Below, in pieces: positions 28,259 through 48,576 of a DNA stretch of 64,000 bases. Each line of letters starts with the position of its first letter. Position 1 is the first letter of the stretch. The notes under the pieces were generated by a model that did no database searches, was not told where the DNA came from, and saw nothing but the letters and a program-made list of their open reading frames with translations. Both the position numbers and the translations under genes were made by a program. The stretch is from assembly GCA_004194705.1 (NCBI GenBank), contig SADC01001338.1, forward strand, positions 248,001-312,000. The letters run 5' to 3'. Origin of the DNA: Ditylenchus dipsaci. Lineage: Eukaryota; Nematoda; Chromadorea; Rhabditida; Anguinidae.

Positions 28259-30640
28259 ACTTCTCAACAAAGGCAAGTTAATGACTTTGATCATAATAAT
28301 AAGACACCAGAAAAAAAATTAAAAAATGTTAATGGTCACATTAGGATTCGAACCATTGACTATTTTTAATCAGCCTCTTATCAATGATTTTCATATGTTT
28401 TTTAAAAAGGCTAAAACTGATTTGCGCCCTCAAAATGCTGAATTACGCCCTCAAATTAATTATTTACGCCCTCAAATTTTATATAGCCATTTTTTTTCAA
28501 ATTTTTGTTGCAATTTTATAACTATTTTTACACCAGCGTGTAGCCCTGAATCTTGGCTTTCTAATGAGCTATCGAACTGCTCTAAAAGGTTTGAAAATTA
28601 ACGAGGATTTGAGGTTTCAAAATAAGTTTTAAAAAGTTCAGTTTTTTTGAAACCTCTCAATCTTGTCATTTTCTAAATCGTTGAGGCAAGTTTGATAACT
28701 CATTAGAAAGCCAAGATCCAGGGCTGCATGCTGGTAAAAACAATTTTAAAAATTGCAACAAATAAGGGATGAAAAACAGCTATATAAAATTTGAGGGCAT
28801 AAATAATTAATTTGAGGGCTTAATTTATTAAGTTTTGAAGTCGCAAATCACCTATAGCCAAACTATGAAATTTTGAATATTTTTTCCGGGACACTCTAGT
28901 ATGCGAATTTTCAGACAAATTCCAAATTTTTTAGCAGAAATTTTACACAGTTTAATGGTTGCTAAGATATGAATGATCCAAGGTGATCTTTTTCAAAAAA
29001 ATGTATTTGACTTTTTTCCTGTCTTCAATTGCTCTCTTGTATGAAATTGAAATTTAAAAAAAAGTTGACGCTACTGTCATAACCCCCCCCCCAAGCTACT
29101 GTAATATACCCCCCCCCCCCCTAATAATTTCTCAGGTACCCCAAAACCATACTTTTTTTTGAAAAATGCTGAAATTATTACGTGTTGTGGGTTAAGGGTT
29201 AAGCCTAATTCCTCAGCCTAAAAATTATTGGAGGGGGGGGGGGGTATATTACAGGAGGGTTTTTTTTGGGAGGGGGGAGGAAGGTTATATCATAGTAGCG
29301 CCAAAAAAATTAAAAAAATCAGTATGGGGACCTAGGCAAACTGCCGAAGTTGATGTTCCAGAATCGCTTCCTAGCTTCCGGTAAATACTATTTCCAAATA
29401 TAAACGGTGATTTTTGTAAAAAGTGCGACTATACTTCAAGTCCAAATATTAAGGATTTAAAAAACAAAAAGAAGATGAATAGATTCGGACCAGAACACAT
29501 TTTAAATCCTCCTCTTAGAAACCATTATTCTACGAAGACCTCTCCCTCAATACCAGTTTTCATCAATTTTGTCCCAACCACTCAAACAATCCTCTATTTA
29601 TCCAAATACACTTCAGACTTCTCAGCCAACAGGAAGCCCTCGCTGGCACCCATCCACAGTCGGAGGTTAACTGCTCAACTGGACGGTAGCATATGCTCAG
29701 AAGCTCTCATACACCATCACCACCATACCAACTCTGCTGCTGTTCACATACATCCTTCCACGCCATCCATTTGAAAATTATATTAACTGCGGAGCACAGT
29801 CAACTGTATTGCCAATTTTATTGTTGTTATGATAGTTGCTGATGTATAAATAAAATTTTACCACTACTGCAATCACATTCCCATCACAGAAAGAGACAGG
29901 AAGTGAGGGTAGGGAGCTTGCTTGACTTAATCCACATCAGAATTCAAATTTTGAAGACACAACTGCTCCTTCTTCCACCCCACTACTTTGTTCTGTCCGA
30001 CTATATTGGAGGGACAAGGAGCAAGATGGATGAAGACAATCACTTTTCAAGTTGATATTGGGCTAGTTTTGGGTATTGCGAGTTCTCAGAGTTCTAACTC
30101 TAATTATTATTTTGGGTATTTTAGTACCTGAAAATATAAAACGTGGTTTTTTTAGAGTCTCTGATGGTCAAAAAATACCATTAGATTGGGATCTTTTTTA
30201 CTGCTGACAGCTTAAGAGACTAGTTTCGGCTTAGTTTGGGCAAGGAAAAATAAAAAATAGGCTAAATGAGTGCCCAGTTACTTTCTTGGTTAAACTTGGT
30301 TCAAAAAGCTGTTTTTGACCATTTTATTATCGCTCCCAGTATTTTTTCGTGTTCGCACCTTAACCCTTGGAAAGGGTATTTATGCCTCGAGGTAGTTGGG
30401 TCTGCGTAAATATAGGGAAAATCAACCGAAAAGGTAGCTGGATACCACAAAATGAAAAAAAGTTATCTGGAGTAATAGCTAGATCACCTTACCTGCAGAT
30501 ATCTAGGGTAGACGTGATAGAAAGTCGGCCAATCAGTTTATTTTAGGCGTTAAACCTGTTAAAAAACACCAAAAGTATTATTTTAGAAGAGCATCCCGAA
30601 TACTAACTTTGAACTAATTCCAGATAAAAAGTTGATTGCC
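28259..30640. other. Region without a supported exon; two palindromes
   Basis: 28420-28850 is a foldback whose arms repeat ACGCCCTCAAATTA and its inverse. 29067-29302 is a GGCGCTA-family palindrome with long C and G runs. The 99-residue open frame at 29475-29774 (His-rich end LIHHHHHTNSAAVHIHPSTP) has no family motif; it could be AP-2 leader sequence. Leader exons of AP-2 may be hidden here. Nothing else is evident. Confidence 0.45.
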
Positions 30641-37818
<7,178 letters not shown>

Positions 37819-40117
37819 GTGAGTTATATGCATGGTTAGGCTTGATCTTCACAGGTCAGGTGGTATGCGGCATCGGGATCTTCCAAACCAGATACAAACC
37901 TAGACAGGTCCCTAAAAAAATCGGAGCGTTTTGAATGCTTAGAACTTTTTTGTGAAAGCTATTTTTTGGCAAATGTATTTTTTTTGGTTTAGAATATTTT
38001 GAAAATTGTTTCAATACCAAATACAGAAGACAGCTTTTCAAAAAATCCTAACTCTTTTTCTTACACTTCAAAATCACAGGGGGACTAAGGAAAAAATTTC
38101 TATTTTACCTGGATTTGGTATCAAAAAAACTGTGTAAATATTTGGAACTAAACAGATGGTTATGCAAAATATGGTTCAATGAAAGAATCCATATATAGGG
38201 AAATCTCACAGATTCGACGCGACCTGGGCTGTGACTCGTACAAGTTTTAGTCTTTTCGGACCAATTATGAGTACAATTTGCAGAATGTGGAGAAATGCTG
38301 GACGCTCAGAACAATGGCAAGTCCACTGCCCACAGTTGACTGTAGTCAACCATTTGATAGATAACTGATTCGTTGTAATTTTGGACGATGGAAGTTTAAA
38401 ATTTGCGCCCACATCTAAATTCGAATTATGCAAATTTGTGCGCCAATTTAAATAAAATGATTCTTAGCTGGCTTTATGTCATTTTTAAGCACTGGATAAA
38501 TGTCACTTTTTGACCAAATGTTCTTTACTTCATAAAAAAGCCCCTGGAATGTGAATTTTAATGAAATAAAATTTACATTTGCTCCCGACTGGGACCCTAC
38601 CTACCGTATGTCCCAAATATTTCGGCGGTATTTTCTACAGACTTTTTGGGGTGTTTTGCCATTTGGTGCCCAAATTTGATAGGATACCTTTGCTATTGTT
38701 TTTTAAAATTAAGAATTCAGTATTTCAAAGGGTTAACTTTTGTGACTATCTTATTCGATCCAGTTATAGTGTTCTGTGTGTATTTATGTATTTATGTGTG
38801 TATTTATTGTCCTTATAATTATATCAAATAAAAACAGAGAGATTGTAAAAAAAACATAGACACAGTAGCAACAAATACACAGCAATAAAGCGTACAGTTA
38901 ACTATAGGGCTTAGATTGTACAAATAATTCAGTAAAATTCCAAAAAAAGTCTCCTTGTACCTCTAAGATTAATTTGAAAAAATAATTTTTTTGCCGTCAA
39001 ATCTTTTTAAAAAATGTACTAAACTTAAAAAGACCGAAATAAAAAATAATAATTCACTTGTATGTTGGCTAAAATTTTTTTAAATTATATACCAAAAAAA
39101 AGCCAAGCTACTTTTTTCAATTTGAAAATCAAAATACAAAATCCTCCAAATTGATCTTAACGAATATATAAAATTGATAGTGGTCAGTACAATTAACACA
39201 CACAAATTATGCCTTTTCTCAATATACCCACACACCTTTAAACTGTTCGAATACGTCCAGGCACATAGTTTTTGTCCTAAATTACAAGAATTAATATTTG
39301 AAAATTGACAATTCAGACATTTTTCGTCTAGTGACAATAAAGTCACAGGTTTGACTCCACCTGCTGTCCGACCACCTTTTGAACTCTTCTTTTGAACTAT
39401 GAAATTCAACATCGGTGGCGCAAAGGATAAGCGTTTTTGCTTTATGACCCAAAATGGCGCACAGGTTCGATCACACTTAGCGGCATACTATTTATTTGGG
39501 TTGTTTGGCCAATGTCTTATGGTAATTTAAGTCGCTGATTCCGAATCTGGCGCTAAAAAGTTGAACTACCCTCACACATAAGTCAAACAAGCCAGAATAA
39601 ATAGCGTGCCACCAAGTGGGATCGAACCTGCGCACCATTTTGGGGCCATAGAACACAAACTCAAACCGAGCCCGAGCTTGCGAGCCTAAACGGCTTACCC
39701 CTTTCTTTAATACAGTCAAACTTCTCTATAAGCTACACCTCGGGACCGTATATATATAGAGAGGTGTAGCTTATAAAGAAGTTTGACTGTAGTGATGTTT
39801 CTAGTCCAAATATTGCAAGGGTTCCAAATACGTAAACTTTTTTGAAGGCTGGAAGTTTTATAGCAAAAAGTTGTTGTCGGATTTTTCATTTATTTTGAAA
39901 ATACCCTTTAAAAATTCGGCATAACATTTTTTGATAGCAAAATGCTTAGTTATTTTAAAAACATTGCAGATCAGTTATCATTCAAATTTTGGCATGAGGA
40001 CATCATTTTTCGAGTTGATAAAAGATTGCAAAAAGCGGGTGAAAAATATTGCCGGGTCCTAGGTGGAGTTGAGCCTTGACTATTTGGTAAATGCCTTTTT
40101 AGGCAAAAACAAAATAC
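37819..40117. other. No gene seen; SINE pair and a hairpin MITE
   Basis: The last exon of AP-2 should lie at the left of this stretch but was not found. 39403-39560 is a plus-strand tRNA-derived SINE (GGTGGCGCAAAGG, GGTTCGATCAC), and 39590-39665 a reversed SINE head (GTGGGATCGAACCTGCG). 39713-39789 is a 77-bp pogo-like hairpin (CAGTCAAACTTCTCTATAAG with inverse, TA-flanked). The terminal exon of SNX3 is also expected in this region. Confidence 0.5.
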
Positions 40118-41112
40118 AATTTCATTCATCTGAAGGAATATGTGTAGGGACTTCTCGTTCTGGGCTAGTGGGTGACCGGCTACCTGCAATATCGGTGTCT
40201 TTTGAAAATGTTACATTTGTGTATAGGTGTAATGACTGTTTACCTTGTTCAAAAATTGTTCCAAGCCCTTGCGTCGCTCCTCAATAAAAGACTCTTCGAA
40301 GATACCGTCATCAGAGCGAAAGGGCATCTGCTTTTTTAAGGCTTTTCCTGGCAGGGTCGGCACAATTATCTGCAAATGTCTCATTGAAGTTACAGAATTC
40401 GTAATGGAATTTTGAAGTTAGATTTGTTTGACTCAATTACGCAAGGACAGTCATTTTGACAAAATTTAAAGGAGAAATCAGAAATTGTACGAATTGCAGT
40501 AATTTTTTTCATATCACCAATAAAGCCTGGCTGATTTTATTTCAACCATTTTGGTCAAGTGTTAAATTGCACAGTTGGCTAGTCTATATTCACACAGTCA
40601 ACTAAAAAATAAAAAAATTTATCCAGCCAACCGAAATTGTCTAATTTCTCTAACCGCTATGGATCGATTTTCATGAACATATAGCTAAATAGCCGGACTT
40701 AAAATTTCACAGTCAACCTTTTTCAACTGTAAATCTCACTATTTGATTTTTTTAAATTTTACATAGTCAACTACTCTAACAGTAAAATCCATCCCGAAGC
40801 CCAGTAAACATACTTTGCTGTCCCTCTCCAGCTCATTTCTCAACCATTCAAAATCAGAGTAGCGCCTTCGGACACTCGATTCTTTGTGCTTGAACACCGG
40901 CAGGTCGTCTATAACAGGTTCTAACTCAATTTGAAACCACAATAAAATGACAAAACCCACCCTCAGTCGAATTTCATAGTCGGTGTATCTGTTCTTGCCC
41001 ACTCCATGGGTGATCGCGTTGACCACTTCAATTTCCAAAAATTGGCTGGAGGCGCATATGCCTCATCCAGGGTTTGCCGCTTAGTTACTAGGCGTTGAGT
41101 GGCTGCACTCAT
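40118..41112 (-). CDS. SNX3: Sorting nexin 3 (SNX3/SNX12 type), last exon not found
   Basis: A PX-only sorting nexin that binds PI3P on early endosomes and works with retromer. Exons: 41112-40961, 40908-40814, 40369-40244, 40183-40118. Visible: MSAATQRLVTKRQTLDEAY, IEVVNAITHGVGKNRYTDYE, the PX-domain RRRYSDFEWLRNELERDSK with its PI3P-binding RRYSDF, PTLPGKALKKQMPF, GIFEESFIEERRKGLEQFLN, and AGHPLAQNEKSLHIFLQ. Single-base losses at 41030-41034 (T run, as read on the minus strand) and near 40905 (AA) break the frame as printed. The usual last residues (about YVPGKV) are not found. An SNX12 identity cannot be separated from SNX3 in an invertebrate. Confidence 0.94.
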
Positions 41113-42639
41113 GCTTCCTCAGCTTAAATCAAATTTTTACAATCAAACCCACAAAAGCACAAAACCAGCAGTATTGGCTAGCAAAAAACCAGTTTTTCTA
41201 TCACCCATCCCTATCTATCCCTGCAAAAAATATGAACAGGAAATCGAAAAAAGGTGACACACAGCATTTATCAGTGTCTACTGCTGCTATGTTTATAGAA
41301 TGGACCAGAAATGCAGTCACAGTATGCAAAAGGATGTTTATAAAGGCTAATTGTGGTAGGACTCCAGCTCTGTTCAACTGAACATTTTGGAGTAAAGGAA
41401 GAATTCAAAGAATGGATATAAGAGTTTGATGTAAGTACAGTAACCCAGAAAAAATTCACAGTAAAGCAGCGAATCGTCTGATACAGTCAACCCTCTCTAT
41501 GACGGCGCTGGCGCTTGGCGGTGCCGCGGCGGCGCTGCAGGTATGGTTCCATTTATACGGTGGCCACAATGGAGGTGGCAGGTGCGAGGTCTTTGATGTG
41601 ATGTAACTCAGCAAGATTTGTCATTTCACTGATCTGAAAACTATTTTGACTTATTCCTAAGGTCCGATGCTGAATAAAATAAACTTTCTCACTATCAGAG
41701 ATAAAAAATAAAATTTTAGAAACGGATCTCACACCTCGACCTCGCATCTACATTGTGGTCAATGAATTACAGGAAGGGGGGGGGGGGATGAGTTGCTAGA
41801 ACTATTTAGGTTTGAAAAAGTAGCCTTGTTAGCGCAGTGCTAAGCGTTTGTTTTTTTGGCGCAATCTAGTGTCATGCTATTTTTTAGATTGTTTTACCAG
41901 TTCTAGAGGTAATTAAACTTTTTCGACGCCAGATTCGGATCACCGACCCAAATTACCCCTAGCACTGGTCAAACAACCTAATAAAAATTTCGTGTCGCCA
42001 GGTGGGATCGAACCAGTGGGGTATAATCGCTCTTTCTTGGCTCTGGCTCTCGCTCTGGTTCTGAGCTTTTTCAATTTTTTCTCTCTTGCTCCTGCTCTGA
42101 GTATTTCAAATTTGTGCTCTGGCTCCGGCTTTGACTTTTTGAAAATTTCGCTCTGGCTCTTGCTCTATCTTTAAAATTTTCAAAATTTTCGCTCCGGCTC
42201 TGTCTCGGAGCCAGAGCGAACTTAAATTAATTTAGTGGAACACTTATTTTTTTACACTAATCGATATTACCATGAATACACCCGACAAAAACACATCAGA
42301 TCAAAATTTCGAAATAAAGTCTCCCTCTTTTTACAAGTTTGATAATGTTTTTCTCGGCTTTTTGCAGTGCACTGGTGGATTGTTCAGTGATAAATTTCTT
42401 TTAAATTCATTTAATTTAAAGGATACACTTTAGAAGGGGGTTTGACTAGAAAATGGGATTTTGAAGCTTAAGTTAATTTTAATTTTTGTTTTTAAACCCC
42501 TATTTTTTGTACACCAATCAACATTGCTTGGAATCCACCCGACAAAAAACACGTCAGATCAAAATTTCTAAATAAAATTTTGATTTCTACAAAATTTGCC
42601 CCGTCTTATTTTAGGACGCCCTGGTAATTTTCGGAACTG
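41113..42639. other. No gene seen; SINE pair
   Basis: 41482 carries a lone CAGTCAACCCTCTC end. 41817-42010 is an inverted tRNA-SINE pair (head TTGTTAGCGCAGTGCTAAGC; reversed B-box GGTGGGATCGAACC). 42020-42230 is a CTCTGGCTCTGGCTC-type simple repeat. No exon is supported. Confidence 0.5.
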
Positions 42640-44580
42640 TCTCAGAGCATACGTTTTTATCAGTGCTCTAGTAGACATGATTATTCACAAGTCTATACTT
42701 AAAATGATGCCAGAAAGCGGGCCTAAATTTTGGGAATAATAATGTACATGACTTCGCTTGTAAAATTGCGAAAAAAAACAAAAGTTTTCAAAAATACCAA
42801 AATTTTTGAAAGCCTGCAACTTATTTTTTTAGAATTTTGGGCTAGACTTCACTTACCCCCCCCCCCCCCACGGCTGACCCACTTTCGAGGTGAATTTTTA
42901 AAAACCGATTGCATATTCGTGTTTCTCGACCCGGATTTTTACGGGAAATGATCATCAGATTCCGTGAAAGTGAAAATTTTTTTTGGGATTTGCCTAGGTC
43001 CCCCAAGGTAAAATTTTAGAAAAATTTGAAAAAAAATATTTTTTAAATTGGCGCCTTTGAATTTTAAAGGGATTTAGGGCTGTATTGGGAGGGGAAGGGA
43101 AAAAAAGGGGGCCACTAATCACACAGGCCCACTAACAAGAAGATGTTGAACATAGTTTTGAATACTGGGGCCTACCGCATAAATAAACTCTGGTATGCAT
43201 GCTTTTTCATGCATACAGAGTCACTTTCGAGTGATTTGTGTCTAAGGTATGTGGGTGTGCGCATCTCAACTCCAAGCCCCCAAGCTCCCTGCGGCCCCGA
43301 AGGGGGCGCAGGGGGCTTGAGAGTTAGAGATGCGCGCACACACTTACCTTAGACATGATTCCGAGAAGTACTCTTGATCAAAAAATGCGTATAGAGTCTC
43401 TTTTTGCCACGGCCAGTTGAAAAACATGGTGAGGCAGGCGAAGAATACAAAAATTTTGAATTTTTAACGTTCTGCCATTAAAGTGGCCCCCTTTATTCCC
43501 TTCCCCTCCCTATATAGCCCTTAATCCCTTTTAAATTCAAAAGGCGCCAATTCAAATTTTTCAAATTTTGACTTAAAAACCATGATACCCCACGGTGGTT
43601 CGAATTTTTTTTTCTAAGAACCAAAAAACGCGCGGCTTTCTTATGAAATCGGGGTCGAGAAACACGAATATGAAGTTATCTCCTCGACCTGATCAGTCCC
43701 GTGGGGGGGGGGGATTCGTCACTGCAACCAAATTATTGATGACCGTTTATTGATTGCTAACCAAACAAGTCAAACTATCAATTTTGTAGCACATTCCCGT
43801 ATTCCACTGGTGATAGTGTCTTCAGCAGTGTTTCCTTAGCTAGTAGTCAAGCTTTGGACCAAGTCCCTAAATGATCTGCAAAAGGATATAAGTGATTTCT
43901 CGCTCTCCACAATCAATGATTTCGCGGACACTAGGCCACTGCTCAACCAGAACCACCAACCAAACCAACAGCCTAGAGCAGCAGATGGCAGCAGTGATCA
44001 AGCATCACAACGCACTCACTTACCTTAGACATAATTCCGAGAAGTACTCTTGATCAAAAAATGCGTATAGAGTCTCTTTTTGCCACGGCCCAGTTGAAAA
44101 ACATGGTGAGGCAGTCGAAGAATACATATATTTACTTTTCTATTGTTCTGCCATAAAAGTGGCTCCTTTTATTCCCTTCCCCTCCCAATACAGCCCTTAA
44201 TCCCATTAAAATTCAAAAGGCGCCAATTTAAATTTTTTTTTTCAAATTTTTTTAAAATTTTACCTTGGGGGACCAAGGCAAATCCCAAAAAAAAATTTCA
44301 CTTTCACGGAATCTGATGATCATTTCCCGAAAAAATCCGGGTCGAGAAACACGAATATGCAATCGGTTTTTAAAAATTCACCTCGAAAGTGGGTCAGCCG
44401 TGGGGGGGGCAAGTAAAGTGTTACGAATTTTGGTTTTTTTGCAAGTTTCACAGGTAAACTCGCATCAAACCTTATACTTGAAATGTAGTCCTGCTTCCTG
44501 GCATCATTTTGAGTTTAGACTCGTATGTCATCATGATCACTAGAGCAGCGATAATAACGTAAGTTCTGAAACGATTCCGA
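42640..44580. repeat. Large TIR element, about 1.9 kb, arms of 400 bp or more
   Basis: The left arm (about 42650-43130; CAGTGCTCTAGT, AAAATGATGCCAG, then GGTCCCCCAAGGTAAAA, TTTGGCGCC-like words) is inverted at 44110-44575. The middle contains a direct duplication (43357-43510 and 44025-44190, TTCCGAGAAGTACTCTTGAT) and a strong GC-rich hairpin at 43243-43357. The window's first 60 bases belong to the same family. No transposase is seen. Confidence 0.7.
43243..43357. repeat. GC-rich long hairpin
   Basis: Arms CTAAGGTATGTGGGTGTGCG and CGCGCACACACTTACCTTAG pair along most of about 55 bp each, closing near GGCCCCGAAGG, with GGGGGCTTG inner arms. It lies in the large TIR element. Long pairing makes it a possible small-RNA source, but a transposon core palindrome is the simpler reading. 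Confidence 0.6.
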
Positions 44581-44677
44581 AAACTACCAAAGCGCTTCGA
44601 AAATTGGACCAGGGCAATTTTTTTGAAAAAAAATCAACTACCACCTCCCCACCCCCCAAAAGTCTGTCCTTCTTTAA

Positions 44678-44909
44678 AGGGCATGCCCACGCTAATAAGA
44701 AGTGGTGCCCGGGAGTTCAAATTTTTTTCCTAATCATTAAACTTCTGTACGTGTTTTTCAACTTGGTTTCTTACAAAACAGGGCCTAGAACTTAATTTAA
44801 GGTGTAGTTTTATTAGAAACCATGTTGAAAAATCCGTACAGAAGCTTAATGATTAGGAAAAAAATTGAATTCCTAGGCACCACCTGTTATTGGAGTGGGC
44901 ATACCCCTT
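44678..44909. repeat. GGCATGCCC-family palindrome, copy 2
   Basis: Arms AAGGGCATGCCCACGCTAAT and ATTGGAGTGGGCATACCCC. Followed by a half copy at 45262-45355, with 350 bp of unrelated sequence between them. Confidence 0.7.
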
Positions 44910-45412
44910 AATTTTGGATAAGAGATCCAAGAGGCGAAAAGAAAGCCATCCTTTGTAGATTGAATTGTAGATTGAGCCAGATTGAACAGTCAGAGGAGAT
45001 TTATTTATTTTGGATTGCTTGGTGTGGACACTAGATAGAAAAATTGTCAACGGCATCATCATCAAACGACCTTCTGAGTCAGAACTGAAAATGACCATCT
45101 TCAAATGCTTCAATGAATGCTACTTCAGTGAAATTAACTATAATCGGAGCCTGAAATCTATGATTTTGGAAGTAAAGATGCAGACAAGACAGGGCCCATT
45201 GTTAATTGGTTTCTGGCCTCAAAAACCGTGGTCCAGAGAAAATACAGCAACATTTAAACCAAGTTGAAAAAATTCGTACAGAAGTTTAATGATTAGGAAA
45301 AAATTTTGAATTCCCGAGCACCACCTTTTATTAGCGTGGGCATGCCCCTTTAAATCAGCTATTGTATCTCAAAAATATTTCATTTTTTGCTAAATAACGT
45401 TTGCCTTCTAAA

Positions 45413-45799
45413 TAGGGTTGTCGAGTCGAGTACTCGAAATCGAGTAATTTCGAGTATTATTCGAAATTTTTCGAGTATCGAGTCGAGTCGAGTACTCGAA
45501 AATTTCGAGTTTCGAGCATTGAGTCAAGTACTCGAAAATTTCGAGTTTCGAGCATTGAGTCAAGTACTCGAAAATTTTGAGTTTGAAGTATATAATTTAA
45601 TAATTAAAAATGTGCTCGAGGACAAAAATTTTTCTTTTTTATAGCTTTATTATGCCTTACCAACTTCAAATGATTAAATTTTTAACCAAAATTTCGACAA
45701 ATTTCTACTCGAAATCGAGTTATTTCGAGTATTATTCGAAATTTTTCGAGTATCGAGTCGAGTCGAGTACTCGAAAATTTCGAGTACTCGACAACCCTA
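45413..45799. mobile_element. hAT-like MITE, TIR TAGGGTTGTCGAG, 8-bp TSD CTTCTAAA
   Basis: Ends TAGGGTTGTCGAGTCGAGTA and TACTCGACAACCCTA are flanked by the direct 8-mer CTTCTAAA (45405-45412 and 45800-45807). The arms are arrays of TCGAGTACTCGAAATTTCGA words. A relative with TCGATTAATCGA words is at 62377-63340. Confidence 0.85.
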
Positions 45800-45955
45800 C
45801 TTCTAAATTCAAAAAACGTGTTTGCAACATTGTTTTTAACCCATTTTTTGAAGAATTTTTCGGATCAAGTTCCTATGAATTTTGTAGCTGACTTCACTCG
45901 CTACTAATCGAGGGGTAAATTATCTGAGAGGAGTTTGCGAAATGTGGAAAAAACG

Positions 45956-47907
45956 GGGTGTACCGAAGAATTTAAAAAATATTTGCTAAACGGCACATTT
46001 GCTAAAAAAACTTTTTGCTAAAAATTTTTTTGCTAAAGGCACATTTGCTAAAATTTCTTTTGCTAAAGTCACATTTGCTAAAAAAAATTTGCTAAAGGCA
46101 TATTTACTAAAATTTCTTTTGTTAACGCGGTTTTGTGGTTCTTATTGGGCAAAACTTTTTTTTGTCACAGATTCACTTCTTTTTGTCACAGATTCACTTT
46201 TTTTTGTCACAGATTCACTTTTTTCTGTCACAGATTTCCTCTTTTCTGTCACAGATTTAGCTCAAACCACAGGGGGACCAAGCACTTACAAAATTGGTCA
46301 AAAAAATTTTCTCTCATAACAGCCTGAAAGTTTTTCTATAACGTTTTTATCATGTTTTAAGCATATTCGCCAAAAATTATTTTTTCCGCAAAAATTTTTG
46401 CCTTGGGGGACCAAGGTAGTCCAAAGTTTTCAGGAGCCTGAAATGGGACCTTGGTCCCCCAAGGCAAAAATTTTTGCGGAAAAAATAATTTTGGCGAAAA
46501 TGCTTAAAACATGATAGAAACGTTATAGAAAAACTTTCAGGCTGTTATGAGAGAAATTTTTTTGACCAATTTTGTAAGTGCTTGGTCCCCCCTGTGGTTT
46601 GAGCTAAATCTGGGACAGAAAAGAGGAAATCTGTGACAGAAAAAAGTGAATCTGTGACAAAAAAAAGTGAATCTGTGACAAAAAAAAAGAATCTGTGACA
46701 AATCAAATCTGTGACAAAAAAAAGTGAATCTGTGACAAAAAGAAGTGAATCTGTGACAAAAAAGTATTGCCCGTTCTTATTGCGTCAAAGACACTATCAT
46801 TCCAACTTTTTTCCTCTTTTTACCTTTTTCTTCAAGTTTTGGGTGGTTTGTAAATTTTTAAGTTTTTTTTCGAAATTTTTCAAATTGCGTCTGAATCATC
46901 CCAAATTTTTTAGGCCATCCATGATTTACCTCATACCATCCCAAACTGCTGAAACCACTTCGAGAAAACCCCAGGACCATGAATCGAGGTCCTCTACTAG
47001 GAACTGATTGCACCCAGAGGGGTTGATCCAGCAACCTTGATAATGAGTATGTGGACCTCTACGCTACTCAAACACTCAAAATTATAATAAAAATAAAGTA
47101 TGCGCCCATGTGGATTCGAACCATCAACGTCTACATCAAGCCTTAGAATCGCTCAGAACTTCATCCAGGGTGACCAGATAAAACCAAGTGGATAAAATTT
47201 TTTTTTCGCGTTTTCAGGTTTCAATCAATTTTTCTGCGCTAATTCGACCATGCTGAAGATGGTTTGACAGTTGTAAAATCACGTTTTATCAAAAAACAAT
47301 TTGAGTTATCGTGAGTAATTGATTTTGATAAATCAAGAACTTACCATAACTCAAAAATTTCTCGATAAAACGTAATTTTACCAGTGTCAAACCATCTTCA
47401 GCATGGTCGAATTAGTGCAGAAAAATCGTTTTGGAACTCGAAAACGCGAAAAAAAAATTCGATCCAAGTGGACGACCACTTGGTTTGGTCACACTGGATG
47501 AAGTTCTTAGCGATCCTGAGGGTTGATATAGAGGTTGCTGGTTCGAATCCACCTGGGCGCATACCTTTTTTTACCATAATTTAGATATAGAAAGACAAGC
47601 GTTTGACTTGGTCACAGGTTCGGTTCCAAGTACCTCCATTTCCTAAACACCCTACGGTCATATTTGTGACACAAAGGGACCAGAAAAGGCCTTTACCAAA
47701 AAATTTCATTAGCAAATTGCCTTTAGCAAAAAAAAATTTAGCAAATGTGACTTTAGCAAAAGAAATTTTAGCAAATGTGACTTTAGCAAAATTTTTTTAG
47801 CAAATGTGCCTTTAGCAAATATGTCTTTAGCAAAATTTTTTTTAGCAAAAGTTTTTTTTAGCAAATGTGCCGTTAGCAAATATTTTTTTAAATTCTTCGG
47901 TACACCC
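45956..47907. repeat. Large foldback element with layered tandem-word arms, 9-bp TSD
   Basis: Ends GGGTGTACCGAAGAATTTAA and TTAAATTCTTCGGTACACCC are flanked by GAAAAAACG (45947-45955 and 47908-47916). The outer arms repeat TTTGCTAAAGGCACA; a nested pair at 46150-46300 and 46600-46770 repeats TTTGTCACAGATTCAC; the core 46310-46560 is a palindrome (CCAAGGCAAAAATTTTTGCG); and a tRNA-like inverted pair (GATTCGAACC at 47110, GGTTCGAATCC at 47540) lies in the right half. Several insertions are nested. No transposase. Confidence 0.85.
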
Positions 47908-48576
47908 GAAAAAACGCACTCAGAGAAAAGCGTGTTACGCTCAGCTTGTATACATGTGTATCGTATTTTTTAACTTTCTTCCCAAGACAATACTTATCGA
48001 TCCTTAGTTTATTCCAAATTATTGTTGACCTAGTCGAAACTGATGAACCAGTTCGGCTCAATTTTTCGATTGTCTCTAACTGATTATTTTCCACTTTATA
48101 AGTCCGAAACAGCTTGACATCATAATTTTTATGCACCTCATTGAGGTGACCTCACTCGGGTAGGATCTGATCAGTTATGGCTTGTTCACGTACTTCGAGT
48201 TCGAGTTCAGATCAAGAGTGTTCATGTAGCCACAAATCCGAACTTGAACTTGAACTCGAAGGTCTTCAAGTACTTCCAGTTTGAGTTCGAGTCGAAATTG
48301 AAAATATTCTTGTATATAACTTTGATCACTCAGAATCTCACCCCAAAATGGTCGAAAGCCAATGAAAGTTGGTTTTTTGGGGATTTACTAAAGGCCCTAA
48401 GGCCCCTTACTCCGCCCTAGAAAATGACCAACCTTGGTGCTATTTGCTGTCTTTTGTACAGTTGTGTATGCACAGCTTTTACGCTGCCATTATTATTGAC
48501 CTTCGCATTTTCTATCTTAATAGAGAAACCTATTTCGCTAAAAATAATATCTTGTATATTTTTCAGCTTTTCGAAA

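Noticed and set aside
43143..43352. 69-residue open frame with a proline/glycine-rich end
   Set aside because: It is explained by the GC-rich hairpin inside the large TIR element.
45413..45799. CRISPR-like appearance of evenly repeated TCGAGTACTCGAAAA words
   Set aside because: The words are self-complementary, unevenly spaced and enclosed by hAT-like TIRs with an 8-bp duplication in a eukaryotic genome.
46999..47570. tRNA gene suggested by GGTTCGAATCC near 47540 and its inverse near 47110
   Set aside because: The two are inverted halves of a repeat; no full cloverleaf with acceptor stem and anticodon arm could be made.
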